From Rostratula benghalensis (Eukaryota > Chordata > Aves > Charadriiformes > Rostratulidae): 64,000 nucleotides of DNA. A program made the translations under genes and the position numbers. How positions within the stretch are numbered: position 1 is the stretch's first letter; each line of letters begins with the position of its first letter. Under the pieces are notes generated by a model. The model made no database searches and was not told the DNA's origin. It saw nothing but the letters and a program-made list of their open reading frames with translations. Shown here piece by piece: positions 62,601 to 64,000 of this stretch. The stretch is taken from contig VXAI01000098.1 of NCBI GenBank assembly GCA_013399305.1, forward strand, positions 422,111 to 486,110, written 5' to 3'.

Positions 62601-64000
62601 ATGTAATTTGATGATGCTGAGCTGGGAGGCTTTTTGGAAATGAATGATTTGGGAGAAATGTTCTTGTGGCTGGATGTGAAGATGGACTGCTCCATACAAG
62701 ACATCTTGCTGAAGTGGCCCAGAGTAAAAATTTCTGTGCATTCAGATGCTATCTGAAAAGGTGACACTCAAAGGTGTTTACCATTAAAAAGCATGTACAA
62801 ATTGGTATCTTCAGCTGATATATCCTGTCTCTTGAGCAGTATAGCCCCTCGGTGTGGTTCAGAGCATGACTGTCTCCTGACCAGTTGTTCTAGTTGAATG
62901 TGCTGAAGCAACCCATCTGAACTGCTACTTCCCACTTAATTTTTTTCCAGTGGAGAGACTACCTCTGTGAAAACTGGCTGGTTTGGACCTAACCATACAG
63001 ATTTGCTTTGTTGCTCAAACTAAATGATGAAGGTGCAGCTTCATGTTGGCACGCAGGAGGTGATAAGGAAGCCACTTGAAGTATCACTTTATTTACAGAG
63101 CTTATGCTAGTGAAACTGTGGCTTAGGAATGCATTTCGGAATGTGTCCCAGTAAGACTAAGGGGCAAATTTCACTACTTCCCACCTGAACCAGCCACTCT
63201 GGACACTCACCAGAAGTGAAGCAAATGTGAACAGTGCTGTAGGTGCATGTCTTGGTTGTGCTGTTTGGCATAAGCATTTGTTCTGCATTACCACAACTGT
63301 TATTTCCAGGAAAAAGTTGCTCTTGGAGATCTGGCCACCTTGCAGTGCAGATGTCCTCTGAAGGCAGTATTCCTGCAGCCATGGTTTGTATACTGTGCTG
63401 TAATCCATTTCATTTTGGCGTGCTCTGTGCTTTCAAATCTGATGTGTCTACTTGCAGTCAGGCTAGACGGGCTTTCTAAAATTGTGCTGTGTTATGTGAA
63501 GCCTTTTGCTGGATGATGTAAGGAGCCAGCTGAAGCTTTGGTCACCCTGTCTATCTCCAACAACCATAGCAATTTCCAAGGACCCTTTCAGGTAATGGTG
63601 AAAGCAAAACATTGCATCATGCTGAGACTGTGCCCAGCTGTAGGCTTCATTGAGATGTACAGTGTCTCTCTTCCTAATTATGGTATGCCCCAGGTCAATT
63701 ATAGTTAAACACAGAGCCCAACCATGTCATTAAACTTTTTTGGCTAATGACAAGTCAGAAATTTAGTGAGGCATCATCCCAGAATGCTCTGCTATGGGGA
63801 GTTGCTGTGTATGTTCCAGTAAAGCTGGCAGTGAGTTGTCTCTTGTGTAATCTGTCTGCCAGGAATATCCTCCTGGTTCAGCACTTCATTGAGAGCTGCT
63901 GTGAGATGGTCTGTTGCTTGTGTGTATTCCTGGATGTGGAGGCCTTACCTTACTGAGTGTACTGATGGAGTGGTTTGCTGAATATTGACAAATGTCTAGG

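Larger units (their letters stand above)
51689..64000 (+). other. SPSB1: probable SPSB1 intron 1 (partial); no coding exon seen
   Basis: About 12 kb without a recognisable exon on either strand. No SPRY or SOCS-box sequence was seen. It holds a possible LTR (59402-59690) and a possible old SINE (56105-56225). If the SPSB1 reading is right, the first coding exon lies beyond the right edge. Confidence 0.4.

Noticed and set aside
1..64000. CRISPR arrays, bacterial operons, tRNA or rRNA genes
   Set aside because: No direct-repeat arrays, ribosome-binding-site spacing, or tRNA/rRNA signatures were seen; the window is clearly vertebrate nuclear DNA.

Overview
This window is vertebrate nuclear DNA, most likely avian: it carries a CR1 LINE fragment of the bird/reptile type, and the gene order is that of human 1p36 / chicken chromosome 21 (MIR34A - H6PD - SPSB1). 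There are no operons; coding sequence is split into exons, and most of the window is intronic or intergenic. Nearly all open frames outside H6PD look like chance frames.

Left part (1-10.7 kb), minus strand: the miR-34a hairpin lies at about 455-563, with both mature arms readable (5p at 524-545, 3p at 481-502). About 10 kb upstream of it, at 10459-10478, there is a perfect tandem p53 response element with no spacer, matching in arrangement the known p53 site of the mammalian MIR34A promoter. A consensus splice donor (10313/10312) and a strong acceptor (675/674) give a simple two-exon host-transcript model with a 9.6 kb intron. The host transcript runs off the left edge. From 10.7 to 30.2 kb the sequence is non-coding, apart from a CpG-enriched, purine-tract-containing island at 22.0-23.2 kb that may be another promoter.

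Centre (30.2-44.4 kb), plus strand: the complete H6PD gene, encoding hexose-6-phosphate dehydrogenase / 6-phosphogluconolactonase of the endoplasmic reticulum lumen. It has a CpG-island promoter with a non-coding first exon (donor at 30404/30405) and four coding exons (34236-34862, 36071-36188, 38296-38565, 39229-40586). Together they encode 790 residues, against 791 in human. A probable long 3' UTR reaches as far as a poly(A) signal near 44.34 kb. Intron 3 holds a CR1 remnant.

Right part (44.4-64 kb): about 6.5 kb of intergenic DNA, then a very GC-rich CpG island at 50.94-51.9 kb interrupted by a 151-base assembly gap. By synteny and orientation this is best read as the promoter and non-coding first exon of SPSB1, followed by its long first intron to the window end. 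Remnants of old interspersed repeats are scattered through this half.

Functionally the window joins a p53-responsive tumour-suppressor microRNA (minus strand) and a divergent ER NADPH-generating enzyme gene (plus strand), with candidate promoters about 20 kb apart.
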